From Dromiciops gliroides (taxonomy: Eukaryota; Chordata; Mammalia; Microbiotheria; Microbiotheriidae), in contig NC_057866.1 of the NCBI RefSeq assembly GCF_019393635.1, positions 186,001 to 250,000 of the forward strand: DNA of 64,000 nt. The letters are read 5' to 3'. The position numbers and the translations under genes were made by a program. Every line of letters starts with the position of its first letter. Within the stretch, counting starts at the first letter, position 1. The notes under the pieces were generated by a model. The model saw only the letters and a program-made list of their open reading frames with translations, ran no database searches and was not told the origin of the DNA. Of the stretch, positions 33,662 to 43,889 are shown piece by piece.

Positions 33662-33676
33662 TGTGATCATTTTCTT

Positions 33677-34207
33677 ATAGAGGTATTCTGTATCCTAAAT
33701 TTTATGTGAGGATTATGTCTTAGACAATTGAGTAAGAATTTTTGAAGAAGTTGTAACCTGCAGGTATCAAGATAACATAGTCCTTGGGCCTGTTGTTAAT
33801 AATGTTTGTTAAAGATAGAATTGGATAAAGCTGTAAACAATATGGGAGGGGCACTCACATTATAATTTAGTTGAGATTTTAATAGGAACTATAAGAAGTG
33901 GATCTACTGGAGAAGTGCCCTGGAGACAAAACATTTTCCAGACTGCCCCAAGGAAAGTGGTTCCAGAGACCTGACAGCTACATGGGACATCTGGGGTCCA
34001 TGATGAAATTGCTAACTGAATGGACACTGGGGAGGGTATGTGTTTGTCATGCTGGATGGCCAATGCTGTACCTTTATCCCAAATAATACCACCCCTAATG
34101 GTTCAATAATTAGAACCTTGAAAGGTTTATATTCACAAATTTAGACCAAAGGGCAGAGGAAAAAGAATTGAGGGGAGCCCAATGGTTGAATACAAAGAGA
34201 AGGGATT
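33677..34207. other. Non-coding stretch, nothing recognised
   Basis: No exon or repeat that can be defended. Confidence 0.3.
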
Positions 34208-34723
34208 TGTGAGGAAAAGTGGCCCCCCCTCAAAAGTTGATTGGAGCTGTCTGGGGGAACAATTATGTCTGGGAAGTGAATTCAGGTTCAGCTGTGGAAT
34301 TGATCAGAAGAGAATAGGGTACTCAAAATGCTAATATCCACAAATAGGGGTTGGGCCCCTCCTAGTCTGGGAGGGGTCTGCCTCTCCTCCCCACCCCCAC
34401 CCCCAGTGAACAAAATCACATGAATAGGGAAACCCTAGGCTGGTCATGTTGGGGAGGAGTTTGAAGGGCTGTCCCTGTGTTGCCTCCCCCATTGGTTACA
34501 CTGCATTCTGATTAGCTAGTTTGGGGCATTCAGATTGTAATCCTTGGTAACTGGGGAAGAAGGGAGGAGCCAGTCCTGTTGAGGGATAAAAAGGCTCCTG
34601 AGCCTCCATTTTGTGCTTGTTCCACTAAGGGGAATGGCCTATTCTTGTGAGAATGAAAATAAAGCTTTTTTTGACACATCTCCAACAGGGAGTTCCAGAA
34701 ATTTTTGAGTACTATTTCTCACA
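34208..34723 (+). mobile_element. Solo LTR (ERV), plus, relative of the 14157 copy
   Basis: From TGTGAGGAAAAG to ATTTCTCACA, complementary ends. GATAAAAAGGC (TATA-like) near 34585 and AATAAAG near 34659 give the promoter and poly(A) layout of an LTR. No internal region and no clean TSD. Confidence 0.7.
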
Positions 34724-34838
34724 TTAAGTGACTTTTCCGAGGTCACAGAGCTGGTAAATATGTAAGGCTGAATTTGAACTCAGGTTCTCCTAACTTTAGG
34801 TCTAACACTCTCTCCACTGTGCCACCTAGCTTCCCTCA
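34724..34838 (-). mobile_element. Old CORE-SINE, minus, tail lost
   Basis: TTAAGTGACTTTTCCGAGGTCACAGAGC to GTGCCACCTAGCTTCCCTC; more diverged than the main SINE. The LTR abuts it directly. Confidence 0.75.
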
Positions 34839-35814
34839 TTATATGCTAATAATTTTGCCCAATTATATGCTAACAAAATGGGTAACAGAGGGAATAAATG
34901 AATATTTGTGAAAATACAAAATACTCAGATTGACAAAGCAAGAAATAGACAACTTAAATTTAAATTGACTACTTAAATAACTCAATAATAGGACAATAAA
35001 ATTCACAATAAATGAATTATCAAAGGAAAAATCTCCAGGACTATATGGATTTACAGACAATGTCCATCAAACAGTTTTTTAAAACCATCCAATTCAAATA
35101 CTACATAAGCTGCAACAATGAGGGGAAAAGTGTCCCTTCAATCTCTACTTATGATACAAATACAGTCTTTATTCCTAAAGCAAGAAGAGACAAAGGAGAA
35201 AAAGAAACTATAGAACACTATCCCTAATGAATTTTAATGCAAAATTTTAAAATTAAATGTTAGCAAACAGGCTACAAAAATATCTTAGAAAGATTGTATC
35301 TACACTGTGACTAGGCTGGAATTTATACCAAAATGCAGGATTGATTCAACATAAGGAAGATTATGAATACAGATGGTTCCAGACGTGTTGGTGCAGTTCT
35401 AAGCTATTAAAGCTGAAGACTTCTGAGACACCCTATATAATAAACTATGTAAATAATATAAACAATAAAAATATGATTATATTAAGAGATACTTAAAGAG
35501 CTTTTGACAAACTCCAATATGTATTTCTATTAAAAACACCAGAAGCCATAGAAATAAATGGATCTTTCATTAATATAGTAAACAGTATTAATTTACCAGT
35601 GACATCATGAGGGTGATGTCTTGACTTATGTGTAAACTGAAGAAGGAAGAATGACCAACCAACCAGTATTCATTTAAAAGCAAACATTATATGTCTGGGA
35701 GAAAAGCTAGAGACCTTCCCAGTAAGGAGTAATGCAAAGATACCCATTATCACCACTATTATTTACCAAACTGCTAAAAATGTCATTTGTAGCTATGATG
35801 TTTAAAATCTAAAT

Positions 35815-36151
35815 TGTGGTCACCTTAAATTAGAAGCTTTAGCACCAGTCTTTGGGAATTAAGCATTTATTAAAGCATACCGGGTATTCACATGGAGTTC
35901 AGAAAGTTAAGAAGAGGCCTATCTAGCCTTGAGTTCCAGCCTGGTCGGGTTCTTCCCTCAAGTCTGCTGCCAGGAGCCTGCTTCATCATGAACTCTCTAG
36001 CAAGCTGATTGTGGAAACTTTTTATAGGTCTGTAACAGAGGCGGTCCTTACACACTGCTTCAAGCTGATTGGTTGGCATCATCCAAATCCATTGGTTTTG
36101 AAGGTGTTCTCAATTTGAGTTCACAGTCCAGCTTCTGAGAACAATACCTTC

Positions 36152-36184
<33 letters not shown>

Positions 36185-36440
36185 GTGAAGCAATTGGGGT
36201 TAAGTGACTTGCCCAGGGTCACACAGCTAGTAAGTGTTAAGTGTCTGAGGCTGGATTTGAACTCAGGTACTCCTGACTCCAGGGCCGGTGCAATACCTTC
36301 TTAAGGGCTAGCCAGGTGTGATTACAATCCATTTAACTTGAAGTAGGCTAATCAGCAGTCAATCACTCTCACTTGTTTCAATCAGTCTAGATTAATCTCC
36401 AGGTGGGTCTTTGAGTATCTGCTAAATCCCATTATTTCAT
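35815..36440 (-). mobile_element. LTR (ERV), minus, inside the L1
   Basis: AGAAGCTTTAGCACCAGTC..GCATTTATTAAAGCATA is shared with 9760-9815. TTTATAGG near 36021 may be the reversed TATA region. It splits L1 ORF2; ends approximate. Confidence 0.6.
36154..36290 (-). mobile_element. 5'-truncated main SINE, minus, inside the LTR
   Basis: (GTTTT)n tail, ends inside the head at GGGCCGGTG. Perfect 12 bp TSD CAATACCTTCTT at 36142-36153 and 36291-36302. Confidence 0.93.
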
Positions 36441-36675
36441 CACATAGCAATAAGAGAAGAAAAAGAAATTGAGGGAAAAGCACAAAGAGAACCCAATCAC
36501 TTATTGTAGATGGCATATTTAAAGAATCAACTAAAAATTAAATGAAATAATAACATTAACAAAGTTGTCAGCTAAAAGATAAATCTGCAGAAGTCATCAG
36601 CATTCCTACAGTTAACTAACAAAACCAAATAAGGAGCATGCTACAGAAAAATTCAATTTAAAATAACTACATAAG

Positions 36676-36831
36676 GGGGCAGCTAGGTGGCAGTGGATAA
36701 AGCACCAGCCCTGGATTCTGGAGGACCTGAGTTCAAATCCGTCCTCAGATACTTGACACTTACTAGCTGTGTGACCCTGGGCAAGTTACTTAACCCTCAT
36801 TGCCCAGCAAAAAACAAACAAAAACAAAACC
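36676..36831 (+). mobile_element. Main SINE, plus
   Basis: Perfect 11 bp TSD AACTACATAAG at 36665-36675 and 36832-36842; three bases of the head (CAC) are missing. Confidence 0.93.
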
Positions 36832-36842
36832 AACTACATAAG

Positions 36843-37080
36843 CTAGAGGCTGCTATGGGGCACTAGGCATGGAAGCAGAGACACCTGAGTTCAGCCTCAG
36901 CCTCACACTTATTAGCTGTGTAATCCTGAGCAAGTGTCTTCACTTTGGTCTGCTTAAATTTCTTCATCTGTAAACCCTAACCCTAATAAAGCTGTAGGGG
37001 GGATGGGATGAGATAATATTCATAAAGCACTCTGCAAACCTTAATGAGCTATATAAATGCTCCCTAATTATTATCCATTA
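36843..37080 (+). mobile_element. CORE-SINE with MIR/L2-type tail, plus
   Basis: Degenerate head, CTTATTAGCTGTGTAATCCTGAGCAAGT, then ATAATATTCATAAAGCACTCTGCAAACC and TATATAAATGCT, the L2-like tail. Confidence 0.75.
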
Positions 37081-37340
37081 TAATTACATCTATATATTTG
37101 TATATATAATAAATATCACTATATTTATAATTTATATTATAGTTATTATACATTTAATTAATATAAATCATTATTAAACTATATTATAACTAACTACAAA
37201 AACACTCATTTCAAAACTCACACACCTAAATAAAGAAAATTCATTGTTCATGAGTAGGTTGAGCCAGTGTAATATAAATGCAAACACAATCTAAATTGAT
37301 TATTCAGTGCTACACCAAATTCCCCAAATAATATCTTATA

Positions 37341-38119
37341 GGTCTGAAAAAACAATAGCAACGTTCATTCGAAGACAGAATCTCAAGAGTGATAATGAGA
37401 AAAGTGGGAAGGAAGAGGCCTGTGAGTATCAGATAAAGCAGGTACTGGCTGTACTTGGTCCTGGTGAACAAACTGAGACATTGTTCAGGGAAACAGATGA
37501 GGTTCACAAAAGAGAGAAGCAAATGAATAAACACTGGAGCCTCATGTTCAATAAACCCAAAGACTCTTATGGGAAGAACCTCTAAAGAGGTGCATGACCC
37601 AGATAAAAAAGTGAATGGGACACAAATTGGAGGGTCAAGGCAGAACTTACCTTTGGGATCTTTGGACAGGTGAAGAATTCCCAGTAGAGCCTGTGAAATC
37701 CTACACAGGAGGGGAGGGTAAGGACCTCCCTTCCTCACACACACATTGCTGGCCTTTCCGGTTGTGAAATCCAAGTCCATTCACACTTCCCGCTGATGTT
37801 ACATGTATTTGTGGGAGAATGTACCTCAGGTTTGGGGGGGAGATTTAAAAAATGTATTTGTTTTTTATTTCAAGCAATCAGGATAAATTAAGAAAGACCA
37901 GACATTGAGGGAGGATGTCTTTGGCCATTTCAATTATAACAATTATATTATTTCAATTATAACAGCAGTTATATTCCATCTGCTGGATTTAGCTCCTGGG
38001 ACACTTCAACCAGTTCTTGAAGGTTCAGTCTCCTCATGGCCATTGGATTGATTCCTAGAGTAAGAAGTCTTGAAACACTCCCAAGTAGAACCTTCAAAGG
38101 ATGAAGTCCAAGCTGTCAA
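37341..38119. other. Non-coding stretch, nothing named
   Basis: An open frame of 92 codons at 37307-37585 (+) is Lys/Glu-rich and begins in L1 sequence; I regard it as repeat-derived. Confidence 0.35.
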
Positions 38120-38680
38120 TTTTCATATAGAAGAATGTACCAAGTCACTAACAATTAGAGAAATGCAAATTAATGCAACTCTGAGGTTGCCCCACAATCT
38201 ATCAGATTGGCAAAGATGACAAAGAGGAGAATGACTTATGGTGGAGAGGTGGAGAGAGGGCCAGTATACTAATGCTCTGCTGGTAGAAATGTGAATTAAT
38301 ACAGCCATTCTGGAGAACACATTGGAGCTAGACCCAGAGGTTTACTAAATTGTGTGTATCCATTGTCCAAACAATCAAAGAAAGAGGAAGAGGACCCATA
38401 TGTATGAAAATATGTCAATAGCCAAAAATTGGAAACTGAAAGGTCACCTACCTAAATATCCATACAAACAGTGGCATGTGATTGTAATGGAATATGACTG
38501 GGCCATAGGAAATGATGAAACAGCCAGATTCAGAGGAATCTGGAAAGATCTTTTTAAACGGATGCAGAGGGGAGCCAGCAGAACGGGGAAAATAATGTAT
38601 ACAATGACAGCGACATTATAGAGAAAACCACCTTGGAAAGACATGAGACCTTGGATCGCTGCAGTGATAAGCCATGAATT
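38120..38680 (+). mobile_element. Old L1 ORF2 3' fragment, plus
   Basis: LEKCKLMQL-like TTAGAGAAATGCAAATTAATGC then VIVMEYDWAIGNDE at 38478-38520 and SRTGKIMYTMTATL at 38575-38620, the L1 ORF2 C-terminus with indels. Confidence 0.82.
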
Positions 38681-38682
38681 CT

Positions 38683-38836
38683 AGTTCTTTTTTTTCTTTT
38701 TCTTTTTTTGAGGGTTAAGTGACTTGCCCAGGGTCACACAGCTAGTAAGTGTCAAATGGCTGAGACCAGATTTGAACTCAGGTCCTCCTGAGTCCAGGGC
38801 TAGTGCTTTATCCACTGTGCCACCTCACTGCCCCCA
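38683..38836 (-). mobile_element. Main SINE, minus
   Basis: CTTTTT tail; lacks GGCAATG of the usual start of the minus reading; head ends CACTGCCCCC. Confidence 0.88.
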
Positions 38837-38867
38837 GGGCCTTTTCTGTACTGTCACTTCCACTGAT

Positions 38868-41770
38868 AAAATGGCAGAGGTATCTGATGCTGAAGCATTG
38901 GACAATTTGTGGCAAGAACTTTGGCCACAAATTAACTTGCCATGGTCCTGCCTCACCTCTCACCACAGTCACTATCCACATCCCTCCTACACCTCCATCT
39001 TGGATCTCCCATTCACTATGGCAGTGCCCTCCCTCATCTTTTATATCAATTTCTCTGCTCTCCTTTCTGCCTCCCCCATTGTATCCAATAAACTACTTCA
39101 TCCAAGGGTGTGCTTGTACCCTGAGCCTTCCGCCTCCTCCTGGGTGAAGCATGTGCCCTGAGGAAGGGTGGCTACAGGCCAGGCCAGGTGTTTTCCACAT
39201 CCTTCTGTCAGCCCCTTCTCCCAACTGGGATGTGGAGAATCTCCAGTGCAAAGAAGAGCAACCCTCCCTTCTCTGGATGCCCCACTCCTTCGAGGGTGGA
39301 GGAGTGGCACCCATTCTCACACCTGGTCACATCCTTTACGTCCCAGTGACTCTGAACTCTTGTAGGTCATTATCCAAGCCCTGTTCCACATCCCCTACCA
39401 CCAGATTTCTTATTCCCACCCCCCTCAGCCCTCCCACCCCAAAGTTCCTCCACCGAACCCTCCCACTGTGCCCTATGGAATGCCCATTCCATAGGCAATA
39501 AACTTCCCTTGATCTTGAATCTTTTCCATCAACTAGCTCTGCCCTGGCTGAAGCCTGGTTCCCTTCCCAAAGGTGCAGCCTCCCTGGCTGCCCTTTCCAG
39601 TCCTGGCCCCACCTTCACTAGCTCTCTTCATTCAGCTCCCTAGTTGAGGCCCCTCCTTGCTCTCCACGGTCACTTCCAGCTCCTCCCCCTTCCCCTATCA
39701 CTCAGCAAACTCTCTTTCTTTGAGGCTCATGTTGTTCATATCTACCAGCCAATCACAATCCTAGTAGCTGTTGTCTCCAGACACCCCCCCCCAGGTCCCT
39801 CCCCTTCCTTCCTCAGTGAGTTCAGCACTGGGCTCACAGTCTTTCCTCTCCAGCTCCTGCCCGCCCTGTTACTCGGGGATTTTAGCACACTTATTGATTC
39901 TCCCTCAAATACCCTAACCACTCCATTCCTGACCCTGATCACTTCCCATGAGCTACTCCTCTACATCACCTCAGCTACACACAAAGACAGTCAAACCCTC
40001 CAACTTGCCACCACCCACAAATTCACAGCCGCCGTGCTCAAGGATTCTCCACTGGCTTCCACCTCTCCTCTGGCCTTCCCTTACATAACCCTGCTGTGAC
40101 CGCCAGTTCCTTGACCCCTCAGTTCTCTCCCAGGCCATCCCCTATGCACTAGCCTCTCCTCTTCCACTCATCTTGACTCCTTGGTGAACCAATTCAACTC
40201 TACACTGTCCCCCTCTCTTGAATCCCCAACCCCCTTATCATGTCCCTGATTATATCCAGCCAAGCCTTAACTTTGGATTACTCTCATCATTCATCACCTT
40301 CTCTCCTACACATGATGGAGAAAATCGTGCAATCATTCTGTCTGGGCCCACTGCATTCTGTTACAAAGACTCAACTGGGCCCTCACTGCTGCCAGACAAT
40401 CCTTCTCTGCCTCCCTACTCAATCCATTCCTACTCTCCACAGCAGCTCTTCCAAACCTTCTCCTCCTTCCTGGAAACCCCCAAGGCCCCCCACCCCCCTC
40501 TCAGATCCCTGCCTCATATTTGTGGAAAAAGCTGAAGCCGTTTGCTGTGAGCTCCCTCTTCTCCCCTCTGTCATCTCTTATCACTCAGGTGCTCTCTGCC
40601 CCCTTTTCTCCTTCAATTCTGTCCCTCTTGATGAAGTGGTCTCACTCTTTACTTACCAAGGCTAGTGACTAATCCCATGCCATTTCATCTTTTCCAACAC
40701 ATTGCCCCCTTTGCAATCATCCCTCTCTCACTTCTTTTCTTTTCTTTGGGCAGGGCATTGAGGGTTAAGTGACTTGCCCAGGGTCACACAGCTAATAAGT
40801 GTCAAGTGTCTGAATCCGGATTTGAACTCAGGTCCTCCTGACTCCAGGGCTGGTGCTTTATCCACTGCACCACCTAGCTGCCCCTTCTCTCGCTTATTTT
40901 CAATCTGTCCCTTTCTGCCGGCTCAATCTTCATCTTTTACAAATATGTCCTTGGCTCTTTACCCTGAAAAAAAGATTATTTGACCCTTCCATACCCACTA
41001 ACTATCTTCAAATATCTCTTCTGTCCCTAATGGCTAAACCAGTAGAAAACGCCATATCTTGTTTATTTCACCTTTTCGCTACCTCTCATTTTTCCAATGC
41101 CTCCTTCCCTCCACTGACAATCTCCCCAGCCCCTAGACACCTCATGTCTGGACTATTGCAATAGCGACTGCGGGGTCTGCCTGCCTCAAATTTCTCCCTG
41201 TTCTCGTCAATTCTGGCTTTAGCCACTAAAATGCAGCTCCAACCATGTCACCTCCTCCTCAATGAGCAACAGTGGCCCCCTAGCACCTCCAGGTGCTACA
41301 AAACAAATACAAAATGCTCTGTTGAGCATCACCTGCCCCCTCCTACCTTTCCAGTCTCCTCACACCTTACTCTTTGGATCCAGTGACCCTGACCTCCTGC
41401 TGTTCCATGACCAGGACCCTCCATCTCTCTACTATGGGCATTCTCTCTGGCTGTCCTTCATCTCTGCAATGCTCTCTCTCCTTTTCTCTGACTACTGACC
41501 TCTCTGACTTCACGTCCCAACTATAATTCCAACTTCTAAAGGAAGTCCTCTCCTCCCCAACTCCCCCTAACCCTGGCACCCTCCCTCTTCTCCTTATCTC
41601 CTATTTGTCCTGTGTGTGGCTGGGTTTGCATATATTGGTTTGCATGTTTGTCTCACCTGTTGAATTGTGAGCTCTTTGAGGGAAGAAATTTTTTGCCTTT
41701 CTATATTCCCAGTGCTTAGCATGGTACCGGGCACAGAGAAGGGCATTTAAAGCATGTTGCTTGATTGACT
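38868..41770 (+). mobile_element. Long L2-like (CR1-group) LINE, plus, decayed
   Basis: LWNAHSIGNKLPLI at about 39472-39515 matches the start of the L2/CR1 endonuclease domain. LLGDFSTLIDSPSN at about 39865-39910 is the GDFN-type catalytic motif, with Asn replaced by Ser. The 3' part has the familiar order TCTGGACTATTGCAATAGC (41148), CACCTCCTCCTCAATGAGCA, and the tail GTGAGCTCTTTGAGGGAAG..CAGTGCTTAGCATGGTACCG..GCATTTAAAGCATG to about 41765. Frames are broken throughout. It is the longest LINE copy in the window. Confidence 0.78.
40740..40884 (-). mobile_element. Main SINE, minus, in the L2-like LINE
   Basis: CTTTTCTTTGGGCAGGGCATTGAGG to CTAGCTGCCCC. CTCTCTCACTT / CTTCTCTCGCTT around it are a weak TSD. 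Confidence 0.9.
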
Positions 41771-42756
41771 TTTTCAATTGCTCTCCTTTTTCTGCTCCCT
41801 CTCAAGGCTACCCTGGAACTGGGAATTCCTGCAGGTACAGTGGCCCAGCTGCTTCTTCCTCAAGGTTTAGCATAAGATCATGTGACCTTCACAACAATGG
41901 GGGGGGGCCTTTATTAGTATTCCCTAAATGTGGAAACTGAAGCTCAAAAAAGGGAAGTGGCTTCCCCAGAGCCATACGTCAAATGTGAATTAGTGAGTTC
42001 CCCTTTACTGGAGGTGTCCAAGCCACAACTAGCCCTGCATAACTGAGGCCTGTTCCTAGGGTGCTGAGGGGAGACTGCTATACTTCCTTTCCCACATATC
42101 AGTGCAGGATACAATTCCACAGTAGGAATCAAAGACCGGACCTTCCCTGGTGAACCCTACCAGGGCCGACTGCCCCACAAGATACCTGGGAGGGGGGGTG
42201 CGGTGGTGCCTGAGTCAGTGCTGTTGGCTGGCCTTGCCTAGCCTCCCCCATGGGAGTCCTGGGGACAAGGGTGGGAATTCCCTATCCCCATCTGGCACTA
42301 ACTAGCTGACCCCCCCTCAGGTTGCTCATAGGGAAATGGGACAAGATGCCTCGGAGCTCCTGGGGACTGGTCCCACAGGGGCAGAGCTCTGGATCCAATT
42401 CCAGTGTTGCTCTTTCCAGAGGAGCGCACTGCAAGCTGAGCCTTTAGAAAAGCAGCTTCCTGACCCCACAGGGCTGGAATCCTATGGTTTCTGCAGTCCC
42501 TGGGAGCCCTGAGATGGTCAGATTCTAGAATGGGAGCCAAGGGAGACAGACAGGGAATCAGTCGTTGGATCATCAAGGCAGGAGTGGTATTCATGAGCCC
42601 AGAGTCCCACGGTGGGAATCCCTCTCATCCATCTTGCCAGCAACTAAAGGGATGAGCACCAGGCTGAGGCAAAAGAAAGTGCCCCTCCTGGACTCTTCTC
42701 CCCTCCAGTTCCAGGGGAGCCAGCAAAAGGGTAAGCAACAACAACAACAAATAAGA
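41771..42756. other. Non-coding, downstream of the IFITM gene
   Basis: A MIR-like piece (GGAAACTGAAGCTC..GGCTTCCCCAGAGC) lies at about 41930-41985. No exon recognised. A G8 run occurs at about 41899. Confidence 0.4.
42737..42752 (-). terminator. GT-rich downstream element
   Basis: Reads (TTG)n on the minus strand, 25-45 bases past the AATAAA, where the cleavage-stimulation factor binds in vertebrate genes. Confidence 0.5.
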
Positions 42757-42776
42757 ACCATGTAAAAACAAAGCCG

Positions 42777-42782
42777 TTTATT
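42777..42782 (-). terminator. Poly(A) signal AATAAA of the IFITM gene
   Basis: Minus-strand AATAAA in CCAATAAACGG, 132 bases after the stop codon. Cleavage is expected around 42757-42765. This gives a 3' UTR of about 150 bases. Confidence 0.85.
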
Positions 42783-42913
42783 GGCTACAGGGAGGTGGGG
42801 GAGGGAATCTGAGGGAGACCACTCCCAGCATGAAGAGAAGCCACAAGATGGGGGGAGGCGGGAAGAGACAGAGCTAAACCCTGGGGTTAGAGACAGGGCA
42901 GAACTGGGGTGAG

Positions 42914-43177
42914 TTAGTTGCCTGGATAGAGATTGGGTATGTAAATGCTGTTCTGGCTCAGAGCCTCCTGCCTAATTATGATGATGCCCGTGACCATCAG
43001 GCCGATGAGCACAGCGACCAACAGAAGAGAGAAAACCAGGGCGAAAATGTTGAGACACTTGGCGGTGGAGCCGTAGCTCCGGGCCCCATTCAGATCACCC
43101 ACCACCTTCCGATCCCTGGCCTGGAGAGGAGAGAAGAAAGTTCATAGTTAATGAGAGGGGGAAGAGCCAGCTCACCG

Positions 43178-43223
<46 letters not shown>

Positions 43224-43479
43224 CGCCAGAGCCCTTACCCACCTTTACTGAAAAGATCAGCGCCATAAGACCCAGACAGCAAAAGTTCATGTACAAGGTG
43301 TTGAACACGGACCAGACAAAGAAATCCTGGGGGGGAGGGCCATAGGAGTGGACATTGATTATAGTGGAGGCCGCATCCTGCCCAGGCGTCCGAGGTTCTG
43401 AATCCTCAGAGAGTAGCTCATAGTTGGGGGGGAAAGTGTGGTTGATTTGCCCCATCGGGACTCTCGGGTTGAAGTCCAT
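42914..43479 (-). CDS. IFITM3-like: Interferon-induced transmembrane protein (IFITM3-like), two exons
   Basis: CDS joins exon 1 (43479 down to 43243) and exon 2 (43120 down to 42914): 147 residues. IFITMs sit in endosomal and plasma membranes and hinder fusion of entering viruses. Residues 17-23 are PPNYELL, giving a PPxY site (NEDD4-type ligase) and a YxxL endocytosis signal at Tyr20, the positions seen in human IFITM3. The CD225 domain spans about 52-128: amphipathic helix VWSVFNTLYM (55-64), S-palmitoylation cysteines Cys67, Cys68 and Cys101, GxxxG at 87-91, conserved ARDRK (80-84), and a membrane span at about 104-127. The C-tail is longer than in human IFITM3 (133 aa). Odd points: residues 1-78 contain no lysine, so the ubiquitinated Lys24 of IFITM3 is absent; the two phenylalanines of the first hydrophobic segment are Leu71 and Leu74. 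The ATG chosen is the one just before MDFN; an upstream in-frame ATG at 43770 lies above the ISRE. IFITM1/2/3 orthology cannot be assigned from one sequence. Confidence 0.95.
43121..43242 (-). other. IFITM intron, 122 bp, with TG microsatellite
   Basis: Donor AAG|GTGGGTAAG at 43242 and acceptor CTTCTCTCCTCTCCAG|GCC at 43121 are strong. A TTAAC branch-point-like sequence sits about 30 bases before the acceptor. The intron position (after SVK, before ARDRK) matches the conserved IFITM intron. Confidence 0.93.
43183..43220 (-). repeat. (CA)n/(TG)n microsatellite in the IFITM intron
   Basis: CGCGCGCA followed by about thirteen CA units on the plus strand; it fills roughly a third of the intron. 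Confidence 0.93.
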
Positions 43480-43518
43480 GGCTCTGGAAGTCTGTAGTTC
43501 TGAAAGCCTGCAACTCGG

Positions 43519-43610
43519 TGAGTCCGGGGTGCCGGGAGCCCGGGGCGCGAGGAGCCCGGGGAGCCCGGGGCGCGAGGAGTCTGGAGCGAGTGGAGTCCGG
43601 GGCGCGGGGA
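43519..43610 (-). promoter_or_regulatory. CpG-rich IFITM leader with short direct repeats
   Basis: GAGCCCGGGGCGCGAGGAG occurs at 43536-43554 and 43561-43579 with a partial third copy between. CpG density is far above the rest of the window. Transcription probably starts at or just upstream of this block. Confidence 0.6.
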
Positions 43611-43730
43611 GTACTGTGGAGAGCCGCAGATGCTGGGCACGAAGCTGCGGGAGTTGTCGAAGTGGAGAAAACAGAATTCGGTGGGAGGAGTCCCACCTCT
43701 CCTCCCCTCTAGGACCTTTGCTGAATCTGG

Positions 43731-43746
43731 GCCAATTTTCGATTTC
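43731..43746 (-). promoter_or_regulatory. ISRE with adjoining inverted CCAAT box
   Basis: The minus strand reads GGAAATCGAAAATTGG: GAAATCGAAA (43737-43746) fits the ISRE core GAAANNGAAA bound by ISGF3/IRFs, and ATTGG (43731-43735) is a reversed CCAAT. It is 258 bp upstream of the start codon. It supports interferon control of the gene. Confidence 0.7.
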
Positions 43747-43889
43747 CTGAGCTTGCGAAGCTTGTAGCAAAATAGAAACCTGCGAAGCTGGACCCTGAAG
43801 AGGCCACGGCCACTTCCGCGGTCACACACCGAAAAGATCAGACCTCTGACCTTGTATCATCCCCAGGGCTTTCACTCCCTTCTTTCGGA

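Larger units (their letters stand above)
34850..37340 (+). mobile_element. Decayed L1 ORF2 (reverse transcriptase region), plus, multiply interrupted
   Basis: Blocks of L1 ORF2 in order: LSKEKSPGLYGFTDN (about 35015-35060), FIPKARRDKGEKE (35170-35210), FNAKF..KLNVSKQATK (35235-35280), PLSPLLF-like CCATTATCACCACTATTATTT (35740-35762), then after an LTR the C-terminal half from about 36440, and HSWVG-like GTTCATGAGTAGG at 37247. Many stops, so an old copy. The reverse transcriptase domain would have been catalytic in the intact element. Confidence 0.75.

Noticed and set aside
36973..36986. AACCCTAACCCTAA, telomere-like
   Set aside because: Only about two units inside an old CORE-SINE, where it replaces similar A/T-rich text; most likely chance.
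39644..40099. 151-codon open frame as a possible membrane protein gene
   Set aside because: The frame contains the GDF(N) motif and neighbours of an L2/CR1 endonuclease and is flanked by other L2 parts; it is retroelement remains.
43480..43770. In-frame upstream start adding 97 residues to the IFITM protein
   Set aside because: That ATG lies upstream of the ISRE, the added part is Pro/Arg/Ser-rich translation of a CpG leader, and the internal ATG gives the normal IFITM N-terminus.
43869..43887. Second interferon-type element (TTTCACTCCCTTCTTTC)
   Set aside because: The two GAAA-type halves are spaced wrongly for an ISRE.
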